Below the pieces are notes generated by a model, which worked only from the letters and a program-made list of their open reading frames with translations, was not told the origin of the DNA and did not search any database. This document shows, one piece after another, positions 1-10,620 of a DNA stretch of 64,000 bases. This DNA comes from Pyxicephalus adspersus (lineage: Eukaryota > Chordata > Amphibia > Anura > Pyxicephalidae). The position numbers were made by a program, and so were the translations under genes. The stretch lies in the NCBI RefSeq assembly GCF_032062135.1, contig NC_092858.1, forward strand, positions 128,760,644 through 128,824,643. Reading direction: 5' to 3'. Position 1 is the stretch's first letter; each line of letters starts with the position of its first letter.

Positions 1-272
1 TTTTACTTCTGAGGAATTCTTGAATTAAATATTTATTCCTGGGGAACCCTTGCTAAATGCAATTCAGCAATGAGGAAAAATTACCTTTACATTTGTTTTC
101 AGAATGCAACCTTCACAGACACCTGAAAAGATAATTGGTGTGATTCCGCTGGCATTGCTAAGGGGTGTTGGTCTGGGGACTATGCAGGCACCTTCAAAAG
201 TAAGTTTAACCAGCCACAGCTCAAGGACCCCTAAGCAATCTACAACTGAACCCTGGTTGAGAATGGCTACTA
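1..272 (+). mobile_element. Diverged hAT-like MITE remnant, cut by window edge
   Basis: This stretch aligns by eye with the better preserved element at 16133-16394. Shared pieces in order are GGGGAACCCTTGC, a block around CAGACACCTGAAAAGATAATT that corresponds to a CAGATAGGTCAAAAGATCATT block there, CTCAAGGACCCCTAAGCAA, and GAACCCTGGTT near the right end. The terminal CAGTGTTTC repeat is not visible at the right end and the left end seems to lie outside the window, so borders are approximate. It is non-coding. The short open frames on both strands here are chance frames inside the repeat. Confidence 0.5.
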
Positions 273-379
273 TAGGCAGTAAAGTATGTACATATTTTTT
301 ATTATAATATAATATATTAATAAGCATAAAATTAGTTTTCAAACAAGCTCTCAATGAATGTTGTAATGGTAGGCACTAT

Positions 380-603
380 GGGCCTGATTTATGAAAGCTC
401 CCCAAGACTGTAGAGGATACACTTTTATCAGAGAAGCTGGGTGATCCAGCACACCTGGAATGGATCTGTTCCAAGATTTTAAACAATTGCTAACAAATAG
501 CAAATTACATCTTAAGAAATCCATTCTATGTTTGCTGAATAACGCAGCTTCACAGTGGAAAGTGTATCTTCCCCAGCCTTGGAGAGCTTTAATAAAAAGC
601 CCT
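380..603. mobile_element. Palindromic MITE, copy 1
   Basis: The element starts GGGCCTGATTTATGAAAGCTC-like and ends with GAGAGCTTTAATAAAAAGCCC-like sequence. The two halves are imperfect reverse complements: the left half has AGAGGATACACTT and GGTGATCCAGCA, the right half AAGTGTATC and TGCTGAATAACGCAGC. The centre holds GCTAACAAATAGCAAATTA. The trinucleotide TAT flanks both ends and may be the target duplication. It is non-coding; the 85- and 90-codon frames crossing it are artefacts of the palindrome. Related copies are at 26940, 31421, 51119 and 55558, with fragments at 22253, 33418 and 60939. Confidence 0.85.
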
Positions 604-772
604 ATGCAACAATTTATTCCCAAACTTGACTGCAGAAGAACTCAGTGGATCCAAGTTTTATTCTGGCAGCTACACTTAGTAATTCTGGCAGCTACACTTA
701 GTAATAGTTATAAGTAATAAAAAAGAAACCAAAACAAATAAGCCATTAATAAAGTGTAATAAAGGGGAATGG

Positions 773-1493
773 CACAGGGGAATAAGTATTGAACACATGA
801 AGAAAAGAAGGCATGGAAAGTCAGGAAACCTGCTGAAATCTGTCAGTATTTACAAAGCAAGCTGGTTCAGTCCTAAGTGATGCCGTATAAAAAGGTTTCT
901 CCTCACCAAAGTATCACACAAGAAGCATCTCATGATGATAAAAGCAAAGAGCTCTCTTAAGACCTTCACAACCTTATTGTTGCAAAACATACTGATGGCA
1001 TTGGTTACATATGTATTTCTAAGCTTTTAAGTGTTCCAGTGAGCACTGTTGGGGCCATAACCGGAAAGTGCAAAGTTTATTATTTCACCATAAACTAGCC
1101 ACCACTAAGTGCTCCTCACTAGATTTCTGACAGAGGAGTAAAAAGAATAATCAGAAGTGTTGTCCATGAGCCAAGGATCACTCACAGCAAGCTTCAGAAA
1201 GACCCAGAATTAGCAGGCACAGTTGTTTCAAAGAAAAAAATAAGTAATGCACTCAACTGGCATTGCCCATCGCTCATCGTGCAATGCTGCACTGCTGAAG
1301 AAAAAACATGTTGAAGCTCATTTAAAATTTCCTGCACAACATTGGACAAGCCAGTGAAATACTGAGAAAATACACACCATGTTTGAGTGGAGGAATGGGC
1401 CAAAATCACTCAAATTTCATGTCAAATGCCCCATTAGAAATATTTATTCTGAGAAAAACGTTGATTTGTTCAATACTTATTTCCTCCGCTGTG
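773..1493 (+). mobile_element. Tc1/mariner element, internally deleted
   Basis: Both ends carry the same inverted motif: GGAATAAGTATTGAACA after CACAG on the left (773-795) and TGTTCAATACTTATTTCC before GCTGTG on the right (about 1467-1493). Between them lies the 5' part of a Tc1 transposase gene followed abruptly by a short 3' remnant. An intact Tc1 element is about 1.6 kb, so roughly half is missing, including most of the DDE catalytic domain. No clear TA target duplication remains. A degenerate second copy of the segment GGAGGAATGGGCCAAAATCA (1389-1408) lies just outside the right inverted repeat (1495-1514), which suggests rearrangement after insertion. Confidence 0.85.
940..1410 (+). pseudogene. 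Tc1 transposase N-terminal remnant
   Basis: In one forward frame the sequence reads as the DNA-binding half of a Tc1-family transposase. The paired-like helix-turn-helix is recognisable as GIGYICISKLLSVPVSTVGA, followed by a basic stretch, then ISDRGVKRIIR and LQKDPELAGTVVSKKKISNA, the second helical subdomain. At least three in-frame stops interrupt it: TAA near 958, TAG after the FTIN segment near 1095, and TAG before ISDRG near 1120. After about 1375 the match jumps to a fragment from further downstream, so the catalytic aspartates and final D/E are absent. The intact protein cuts and pastes the element at TA sites in the nucleus; this copy cannot encode a working enzyme. Confidence 0.85.
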
Positions 1494-2340
1494 TGGAGGA
1501 ATGAGCCAAAATCATTCTGCTGCTCTTTAGTTCTAATTTTGGATAGCACCAACCAATTAAGTGCACCCTCCGATCACCTATCTACAAATTTCTACCTTTA
1601 TTACAATCATAAATATTGAAGATCAAGCTGTAAAATGTGTCATTATGAAAAATAATAATTTATCAGTAGTAATCACAATTATTGCTAGCACATATATTGC
1701 TTTACACCTCCTGTTTATATTTAGTATGCATGCATGTTTGTCATCTAAAGTCTCTAGTACAGAGCTGCATAATATGTTGTTGCCTTATATTAAAGGATAA
1801 TAATGGGAAGAATAAAGTTGATTTTCTTCCCACTTTGATAATGGATTCCAGTGCCTCAAAACATTTCTTTTAACACCAATCATCAAAAAAACATTTACAG
1901 TCAAAATCAATAAAAATTGCAAATTCTATATAGACAACACCAATTTGTAGGTTCGAGTACACACAAAAGATTTACAGATTTCTTCCTAAATCTAAATACT
2001 GCTTAGAAAACTGTGAGGAGGCGTGCATGCTAAGCTCTCAGAGACAGTTTACGCTGTTATTAGCAGAGATACAATGGTTAGTTTCCCAACTGCTAACTGT
2101 GAAATGCATACACAGAAATCAAACCTTGGCCTAAATATCAGCAAAAGTGTGCACTCTATTTTAACACTTTGTGATACTAAACATGGCTGCCAATAACTTT
2201 ATTTAAAAAAATGGCATAGTGATTGACCAAAATAGAAGGTTCTTATATGTGGAAAATGCACAAACATTTTCTTATAAAATTATGATATACTGCAATTAGG
2301 GAGGCAAAAACTTGTTTTGGAAGACACACACTAGATCAGA
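1494..2340. other. No gene seen
   Basis: AT-rich sequence with only short chance frames. Apart from the stray GGAGGAATGAGCCAAAATCA piece noted with the Tc1 element, I recognise no repeat or conserved motif. Confidence 0.6.
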
Positions 2341-2900
2341 GTTGAAAGTGAGTGGGAGTGAAAAAAAATCCCCAGCATCAGTTGTTGTTGGAATTTAAAA
2401 AGCCACTACATCAGTGGTTATTGTTAGTAAATAATGCACATGGCAGTATAAAATGCTTCAGCAGATGTGAGGGCACCCTGACTGTGGCATCTGATCCTGC
2501 TGATCCTTGGGGTTGATTCATCTGATCACCTGGATAGACAGGTGTCCCCCTCTTCTGTAGCTTCTGCATGTTCATCCCTGGTAGAAAAGTACTAACCTTT
2601 GGTCAAGGGTATGCAAGTAACTTTAATCCTATTCTATCACCTCCAAATAAGATCAAGGTCCACAAAGTAAGACAAACATAGGTGACAGTGTTCTATGTCT
2701 TGAGGCACATAAATGGGAGTAAAAACTTCCCAGCATTAGCAGTCGGTGACAGTTTTATATTTCACTACAATAGTAGTTAGGGAAAAGAGTGATGCCCCAT
2801 CGCTGCCATCAGTGGGATTAGGAAAGGCACTAGTATTTGTGTTCGGTAGCAATTGGTTATATTTCAGCTCCTTGCCCTGCACTGCATCTTGTAATGACTT
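2341..2900 (+). repeat. Two imperfect copies of an unclassified repeat
   Basis: A segment beginning TGGGAGTGAAAAAAAATCCC, then CAGCATCAGTTGTTG (2353-2388), recurs in weaker form as TGGGAGTAAAAACTTCCCAG then CATTAGCAGTCGG (2714-2746). In both cases a CACTAC...AGTGGTTA or CACTAC...AGTAGTTA motif follows within 50 bp. Spacing is about 360 bp. No terminal repeats or coding content were found. It may be a degraded minisatellite or dispersed repeat. Confidence 0.35.
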
Positions 2901-2940
2901 TACAGGTTGGACTAATCTACTGAAACACAGTTTCTAACAT

Positions 2941-4354
2941 ATATTGCCAGGGCTAGGACACTTTGTGTTTTAGTGCTCAGCATCCACCATTTGCGGGTTG
3001 TATTTTTGGGTCCATTGCACATTTTTCAATAATTGAGTAACTGAGCTTTACAAATTTGAAATGTTCAAAATGTGACTACCCTCAGAACACCCCACCCATA
3101 CACACACATACACATCTTGCTCTGGCTAGCTTTATGCATACTTTCAAATATAAACATTTTTTACAGAACAAAATGAGGTATGCCAAAACCATTATGTCAA
3201 ATTTGAAATATTCAGCATTGTAATCTGTCACAATGTGATGCCTAAGACACAAACTATGCCACGTGCTGAAAAAATGTTATTTCAGTAGCCCTGCAAAGTC
3301 AAGTTTTTAGTTAGAAATTTGTAGATTTTTTTTGTAGGAGTAATCTAAATTTGTATTTGTTGCCAAGCCAGCAAAACATTGGCTCAAATGAAATTGCCTA
3401 GCAAAAAAATCTAAAGCATCACCCAGTCTAAGACTAAACAGGAAGAGAATGAGTTGATTAATAAAAAAGAAACTGTGACTAATTACATTCAAACAATGCT
3501 GCAAATTAACTCAGTGTGAAAACAATATATTCTCCTATGTAGTTGGCATTTTATTCCAAATTCCTAAAGAGGCACAGGAAGAACGAATGTAGTAAGAGGA
3601 GGGCACGCTGGCCTTTTGTAGACTTGTTTGACTAGCTGTTATGAATGAATATGGCTTACAGGGGATTCCTGCTAGCATAGAAAATCTGATTTGGCTTCAA
3701 AAAGTAGTCAGATTTGACTTGCAGCTCTTGTAGTCTGGGGTTTGTTGAACTTTTAAAAGAATAAGGGAGAGAAGTAGTGTGCGGGATGGCCCATTCATTT
3801 ATCCTTCTCACAGTCCAAAGGTAGGTATCTTGCACTACCATGCTGCTGACCCATCAAAGATCCCCAAGAACAAAGTAACTGATTTCATCATATGAAATCA
3901 TGCCTGTGCTTGCTGTGGCCACAGGGAACATAAATATGTATGCACACCCAGACACTCCTAGCTCAGCCTGCATGATGGCTTTTTATTTTTTGTGTATTTT
4001 GTTACAATTGTCTAGTTATATTAGTATGCACTTCATGTAATATTGTTCCCTCCTAACATGCACGTGTAGAAATAATTACATTCACCCAACAGGCAACAAC
4101 AACAACAAAAAATCACATTTGTATGTAGGTTTGGGACTACATACTCCATAACAAACTGCCTATATTAGTGTTTGTTATATGTATTCTTGAACAACTATGT
4201 GTGTGTTTGCATGCACAGATAGTACATACTGTGAAATAAGATTTTGTTGTTTGTCCCCCACCATACACTGGCATATTCACACATATTTTCATGAACTAGA
4301 GCCATTAAGTGCACTGTTCAGCAGAATCTAGTTCTCATATGGAGATTATGGATA
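2941..4354. other. No gene seen
   Basis: Unique-looking AT-rich sequence. A short CAA microsatellite lies near 4093-4110. No open frame here exceeds 65 codons and none resembles a known protein. Confidence 0.6.
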
Positions 4355-4355
4355 A

Positions 4356-4507
4356 TTAGGGCCCATTTCCACCTATTCACTTCTGTGCTTTGCAGTAACA
4401 CCGTAAATTCATTTTCAATGCCAACTATGATGACCAAGCAATGTAAAGCACTGCAATGCACCATAAACCACTAATTATTGTGTGTTACATTTGATGGGCT
4501 ACCCTAA
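4356..4507. mobile_element. Possible short MITE (TTA...TAA bounded)
   Basis: The left boundary reads TTA-GGGCCCATTTCCACC and the right boundary GATGGGCTACCC-TAA, giving short imperfect inverted ends next to TTA and TAA trinucleotides. That resembles the Harbinger-like elements at 12803, 13141 and 35944. The interior is rich in CAATGCA and AAGCAC repeats. The terminal match is short and the two trinucleotides are not identical, so the call is tentative. Confidence 0.35.
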
Positions 4508-4559
4508 TGCAAAGCACAATAATGTGTGATATAACACTTGCACATTATTTGTACATATT

Positions 4560-5698
4560 GGGATGGACCAGTCCGCATTGGCACTTTGGAGCAGACTGAT
4601 GTTGAGACTTATAGGAGTGAAAAAAAAACAAGTGCAGGTATTAAATCATTACTTTTGTAGTTTAGATATATAAGCACAATTTCAAGTAAAAAAAAAAATG
4701 CATATTGGTAATACTGCATAGAGAGATGTGTGCCAACCATGGAAGCAATGACTAAAAACAGTTTGGCACCTAGAAATACATCTGGAAGGCACTATTTGTG
4801 AGACTTTAGAAAACACTGTGATTCTAACTAGTGTACTAACTCATTCTTCCAAGTAAAAGAATTATGAAGTGATAGTCCTATTAAAACTTTTAGAGCTGTA
4901 ATTTTAAAATATATTGTTGGAGGCATGAGAAAGTCAGGAAGGAAACTGCAGAAGAAAGAAGCTTTCAAGAATGAATCAGCAATGAGAAGCCGTGGGAAGA
5001 TATTTTAGTAGAAGAGCTATAGAGGGGAAAAGAATATGGAATGAGACCATCATAATAGAACATGAATATAGAGAAGAATGAGGAATAGATAGTAAAGAAT
5101 ACGGAAGGAGCATAGAAAGGTTCTACAAAGGGCATTGTAAGAGCTGTAATAAAAGCCAAATCAGTGTGGTCAGAAAAAAAGAGAATTTGGTTGACCCTGT
5201 CAAATGAACTTGAATTAAGAACAAACCTAATGTTCAGAATATTGGCAAACCTATTATTAAAATGTATTCACTAAAATGTATTTTGCTTGCAATTAACATT
5301 TCAATTTTTCTTTGTTGACTATAATATTTACTTGTGAGTAAACCACATATGTATCACCCCTTCATGTGTCTGTTTACTAATGCATAGTAACACCATTTAA
5401 AGAATGGGCCTATCCATACTCTAACAGCATGATCTGTGGGTCATAATTCTCTGTTCAACTAAAACTTTGGGTGTTCTAGATCCACCTTGTGTGCTCCATT
5501 ATAACTGGGAGATCAGGACCCACCCTTAATGGATGTATTACGTGTGCAGACCCAGGAACTTAAGCTCAAATCTTAGCTCACTGGGAAATCCATTAAAAGG
5601 ATCTACTAAAACCTGAGATATCAGTTTTAATGGGACTGATTCTTTAAAATGTTATATATTCTCTTGGTCTAATAAAGGAGAAACCGTCTTGTGGTTAA
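4560..5698. other. No gene seen
   Basis: AT-rich sequence with no recognisable repeat or coding content. The minus-strand frame at 4965-5159 is low-complexity and unlike any protein I know. Confidence 0.55.
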
Positions 5699-6125
5699 TG
5701 GAATGGCAGATTTGTTTGCAACAAGCTAACCTATATCCACAACCTTCTCCTATCTAAATCAGAGGCCTGGACTTCACACATACCCCCAGACCTGGCAACA
5801 AGACTACGTGGTAGTGTGGGTTTCATTCTCTCCCCTAATTGTACATACAGAGTCCTCCCTACAATAAAGTGCATTCAAGACGTTTTTTTCTTCTTCCCCA
5901 TATTCCGCATTGTTGCTGATGTCTACCTTGGCTTAATTTACCAATTTTTGGATAACTTTGCCTCTTGGCTCCCACATAATATTTCCCATGACCTGGCCAC
6001 CCTCATCCTTGGTGATTTTAATGTTGTAGTGGATGAAGCCAACCACCGTTCCAAAGCCAGACTGCTTTCTATTACCTCCTCCTTTGGGCTAACAAAGAAT
6101 ATAAACATTATCTTCTTCAGTCCTG
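5699..6125 (+). pseudogene. L2-type LINE ORF2 endonuclease fragment
   Basis: Translation from 5699 gives WNGRFVCNKLTYIHNLLLSK, the first strand of the apurinic/apyrimidinic-like endonuclease of L2/CR1-group LINEs. It closely matches the same region of the minus-strand LINE at 30.6 kb (WNARSVGNKLTSIHNLLLSK). A shift of frame leads into GSVGFILSPNC, then after further decay LATLILGDFNVVVDEANHRS (about 5997-6055), where GDFN is the conserved catalytic-site motif. The ETW motif and about 40 residues between the first two blocks are missing. No reverse transcriptase domain follows. The source enzyme nicks target DNA to prime reverse transcription; this copy is a dead fragment. Confidence 0.8.
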
Positions 6126-6230
6126 GAAAACAGGAATAAGTAAAGCCCAATGGGTTCAGTACAGAGAAAGAATATAAGATACACTTGTAAATACACCCAT
6201 TCAATTGTGTATCAGCGCCATTTAACATTT

Positions 6231-6830
6231 ATTGCAAAAAGTAATACACTGGTACACATGTGCAGTTTTATCAAGTACCCGGTGGATGCCTTTTACCCTT
6301 TCTGGCCCGGGTGAACCCGGTAATGGAAACAATGCACAAAGATGCCAGGGAAGTGCAAGTGCAGATGAAATAGTGTATACAGAGGAAGCCAAGGTCTACA
6401 ACTTGCTTGCAAAAGAAGAATGGATCAGTGAGCAGATGCAGGAACAGGCCAAAGTCAGGAAATTGGCAAGTGTGATACAAGCCAATGAACAGGAGCAAGG
6501 TCAAGTAACAAGATGAAGTCACATTAGGGATCTAAAGTCCAAGTTACAAAACCAGGGGTAATCCAATAAGCATTTCAAAATCCAAATTTGCCTCAATCAT
6601 TAATTCTGGTCAGACACAGTTTAAGCTGAAGACCACTAAGCAATGAAAGCATGAAGTGGAGGCATTTAAATGCACTCAGCATTAGTGCAGCTAACAAGTG
6701 TGTGCATAAGCGCCCACCCTTACACAACAATGTACCATGCTCAGGCAAATGCACAGGCACACACATGTGCAGTCCTGCATATTCTCCTACAATTGTCTGT
6801 TGCCTGGTACAATTTAGTTTGGCACAGTTG
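6231..6830 (+). repeat. Possible LTR-retrotransposon fragment
   Basis: The composition changes here to GGCCAGGGTCAGG-like, AGGAACAGG-like and AGCAAGGTCA-like text (for example AGGAACAGGCCAAAGTCAGG at 6440-6459). This resembles the interior of the solo LTR at 44853-45552 and gypsy-type LTRs I remember from frogs. Neither a TG...CA end pair nor a target duplication could be located. The 119-codon minus-strand frame across 6593-6952 lies partly in it and resembles no protein. Confidence 0.35.
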
Positions 6831-7128
6831 CTGATCTGACATGTTTGGCTCAAATCATGCATTGCAAGATGCACATGTATAGGGAAAAACCTCTCTCTGT
6901 ATAGCTTTGGTGTCAGAAAAAGAGTAAATACAAGTCCTGCCATATAAAACATTTTACACCACTTTTATGTGCATAACTGAACCGTTAGTTGCATTAAATA
7001 GGGTAGAAAAAACTTGTTATACTAATTATTTTTCCAAACTGCTTTACTGTTTATTCTAAAGTTTAATTGCTTGGCAAAACAATGGTTCAGAACAAGTATG
7101 CTGCTAGTGACCTCAAAAAATATAGCAG

Positions 7129-7960
7129 TTCTGTTAAATGTCAGTACTAACAGCCAAAACCAGCAATTCTACCAGCACTGCCTTCCAGAACCAACTCTTC
7201 CCAGTAAATGCCAGGACTGCCATCCAGAACCAACTCATCTAGTAAATGCCAGGACTGCCATCCAGAACCATCTCTTCTAGTAAATGTCAGTACTGTCATC
7301 CAGAATCAGTTCCTCTGGTAAATGCCAGTAGTCCCATTCAAAACCAACTCTTGTGGTAAATGCCAGCAATTTCAGCCTATACCAGCTCTTCTGATAAGTT
7401 CTATCACTGCCATCCAGAACCAGCTCTTCCAGTAAATACCAGCATCGTCAGCCACAAATAGCTCTACTGGTAAAAGCCAATATAGCCACCCAGAACCAGG
7501 ACTTTTGGTAAATTCTAGAATTATTAGCCAGAACCAGCTCTTCTGGATGATTGCCAGTAGTCTCAGTCAGAATCAGCTAGTTTTGCTAGCTGGTTTTGAC
7601 AGGATTGGCCGTACAAATCAACTCTTCTGGTAAATGCTAACATTGCCAGCTTTTTTTTAAAAAAACAATTGCTACATTGTTAAAGGGTGCTCCTCTGGTA
7701 AATGCCAATACGGCCAGCCAGAACCAGTGCCTTTGGTAAATAGCAGCATTGCCAACCAGAACCAGATCATGTGGAAAGTGCCACTAATGCATGTGACAAT
7801 GCTTTAAAATGATATGCATTTCAGTAGTCTTAAGGTAAATGCCAGTATTGCCACCAGAACCAGCTCTGCTAGTATTAGATGGCATTGTCAGCCAAAATCA
7901 GCTATTCTGATACATGCCATTACTGCGTATGACAGTGATTTTATATAATATGCATTTTAG
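7129..7960 (+). repeat. Decayed 38-bp minisatellite
   Basis: The motif GGTAAATGCCAG and its variants recur with a strict 38-base step: the TAAATG core falls at 7205, 7243, 7281, 7319, 7357, 7395, 7433, 7471 and 7509. Each unit also carries CCAGAACCA and CTCTTCT. Beyond 7550 the period breaks because of insertions (a poly-T/A patch near 7651-7667 and a TGACAATGCTTTAAAATGAT block), but recognisable units continue to about 7910. A second higher-order element, ATGACAGTG...ATATGCATTT...AGTAG, appears twice (7792-7833 and 7927-7960). It is non-coding; units differ by several bases, so it is old. Confidence 0.9.
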
Positions 7961-8807
7961 TAGGACTGAAACAAAATACAGGTCAGTGCACAGCTCTTTA
8001 AGGGATATGTGATTATGCCAATGTGTATACATTAAAATGTTTTTTCTATATTTTGTTGCTGAGGCTACATATATAGCTTAGGAAAACCTTGCTTTATGAA
8101 AAGCTGCATTAGTCTCAATTATGACAATGTATTTACTGGACTTTAACTTATGCCTCCATGCCAGCACATTAAATGCCAAACAAAGATGTGTTCATTATAA
8201 AATGTAGATGTGCTACCTACCAACCAAGCCATAGGCTATAGTACATTCTGAAAATAGTGTATTATTGCAATGACATTCAAGCAATAAAAGTACAGAGGAG
8301 GCAATCATTTGACTCTACCTACAGAATTGTTTTGCTGCGTATTTCTTCGTTCCATTCCCTCGCTCAGCCTTTAATGTTTATCTCAAATTATCCACAGCTG
8401 CATTTTGTCCTCCCACTCCCAGTCTAGCGTCCTATGGTGTCCTTTTATTCTTGAGCCACACATTTATTCAAGCTGGAGACTTTTTCCTGCCCCGCTGTCA
8501 CACTCTCTGGAATATAAAGTATTTTGGTCACAGGAGACTTACCCACAATGCTGAGGCTTGATTTCACAGTACAATATAAAATTCACACAGATGCCTACAT
8601 GAGATATATGCACATACCTGTGATTTTCACAGCTTAATTCCTTTGTGATCTGGTGTTTTTTACTTTTATTTAATACAGACAAAGGGTTGTTTTATCTTCA
8701 TTTAGTAAAGGAACCCTGTACTAAAAAAAAACCCTAAAAGAAACATGAAAATGCTGGTTGCCTGGCTGTCATTTGCTAAGTACTTTCTGGGGTGCTAATG
8801 CAGAATA
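7961..8807. other. No gene seen
   Basis: No repeat recognised. The stretch 8290-8540 has fairly even base composition with no simple repeats and is a weak candidate for conserved non-coding sequence. No open frame of interest. Confidence 0.5.
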
Positions 8808-8833
8808 AGCTTAGACCTAGAGAGGTCTAAGCT
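8808..8833. repeat. Short perfect hairpin
   Basis: AGCTTAGACCT and AGGTCTAAGCT are perfect 11-base reverse complements separated by AGAG. It lies in a region (about 8750-8880) with CTGGCTGTC and CACTGACTCAG text weakly similar to 18530-18650, so it may be part of an old dispersed repeat. Confidence 0.7.
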
Positions 8834-10119
8834 CCTGATCCTCATATTTGTGGACCACTGACTCAGAAAGGAAAGGAAACTATTGGATCAACAGGATTAC
8901 CAGATAGGAAGCAATTTCAAAAACAGTGATTAGTATTGACTACCTCAGTTGATCTTTTAGTACAGACATACCTGCTTGGTAAACTAATACCTTGATCTAC
9001 TTGTCCACAAAAAGGCCGAAAAGGAGGCAGGATTTTACAGTACAGGAAAGAATGGGTTTCCTATTTGACCAATTTGAATGAAGGACAATGAGGATGCAGG
9101 AATAGCTGTGATCAACCCTCAACCCCCTCATCATAACTGCAGGCTACAATCCTAACTATGCATTTTTGTGCCCTAGCATCTCAAAAAAGATACACTTTGT
9201 TGGAAGCTACAAGCAAGATACAGCAAGCATAATTAGAGGTTTGAAGGGGTTTGAAGTCTCAAACCCCACCATCATCACCATTTTCCAGTGTTTCCCATTG
9301 TCCCAGCCTAGTGCTGGGGGTTCTGTGGCATCACCCTCTCTATATGAAAATGCTCAGATCTAGCAATTGGCCCCTGGACCTGAGCACTGTATTATGAGAA
9401 GAGTTCACATGCCCCCCACACACTCAGGCTTACTACTACTATTACTATTACTACTATTTCTCAATGCTCCCCACAGCAGAAGCACTGAATAGGTCATTAC
9501 AAATTATTATAGAATTACATGTATTATATATGTTATATATGGGACTTATTTGGACTTTAAAGTTCATTTGTCACAAACTGAAGAAGATTGGAGAAGGACA
9601 CTCTGCATGGGAAAAAACTTGGGGCCTTTCCATTTTCTATTGAGCCACAAAAAGTGCTTTTTGGTAAGTTCAATAATGTATTGATCAAACTATCATGCAC
9701 AATACAAACCCTCCATTCAGGTAGATTTAATCAATGCACCCTGTAGGCATACATTCTGCTAGGATCCCCTCTTTTAACAGACAGCTTTCTTGTCTTACTG
9801 GTCCCAGACTAAGATATTGCAACTGTTTAAAAAAGCTTACATAAAAAAGTAATTTTTCTACTTATAATGGGAAAAAATATAATCCAGGGAAATTATGAAT
9901 CTATATCTCTGTGGCCCAATCCTACTGTGCATAATGGTAAATCCAACCCTTCTCTTTAGCATTAGCATAAGTAACAACTTTGAACCAGTGTAGGACTGAA
10001 CCCTTGTTTTTCTGTGCAATGCTAAATAAAAAGTTATGAGGGGTTATTAAAAACATGATTTTTTTTTTGCAGGTTTAATTTTTTCAAATTAAAAGGAAAA
10101 AAATCACATCTTTCACCTG
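8834..10119. other. No gene seen
   Basis: A short ACT/ATT microsatellite lies near 9431-9459 and a TATATATGTTATATATG patch near 9524. Otherwise nothing recognised on either strand. Confidence 0.55.
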
Positions 10120-10620
10120 TGAAGGGCATGAAGCTGCCAGTGAATGAAGCACAGACGGTTTGCCCTATATTAAGTCCTTTGCCATATGAGTATTACAACT
10201 CAAGCACACTTAAACTGCCATTCACGTTACTCCCGATTACGGGATCTCCTCTATTGGGTTTAAAGTGATAAACAGCCGGTGATGGTCCATCCCAGAATGT
10301 ATTCACAGTTCCCAAATCAGACTGCAGACTTCATCACTCTTTCTAGGAATCCATTGCTCTGTAATAGGTGATTTACTGTAACTATTAACGGCGCACTCCC
10401 CGTCTGCTGGCAGATTCACCTTGCAAATGCTGTAGTTTCAGAACAGCAATTTATTTTCCATGCCTGAGTGATACGCCATCACCATTCATAGATGAAATGT
10501 CTTGCTAACCACTCGAATACTTTTCCACTTGTGGTTTCAATATTACTGCTGCCAATGGCTCATTATTTTGGGGTTTCTGTCTGTTGTAATAAAAGGCATA
10601 AAATAAATATCGACACAGCT
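10120..10620. other. Candidate conserved non-coding block
   Basis: This stretch stands out for even base composition, several retained CpG dinucleotides (for example in AACGGCGCACTCCCCGTC near 10388-10405) and no trace of repeat structure, in a neighbourhood that is AT-rich. No open frame spans it. Such texture is typical of vertebrate developmental enhancers, but only alignment to other frogs or amniotes could confirm it. Confidence 0.25.

Noticed and set aside
1951..1961. GGTTCGAGTAC, a B-box-like motif
   Set aside because: No matching A box or tRNA-like fold upstream.
6593..6952. 119-codon minus-strand frame
   Set aside because: It overlaps an LTR-like repeat fragment and its translation looks random.
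7129..7960. Regular spacing reminiscent of a CRISPR array
   Set aside because: The repeat is head-to-tail with no unique spacers of constant length, and the context is a vertebrate genome.
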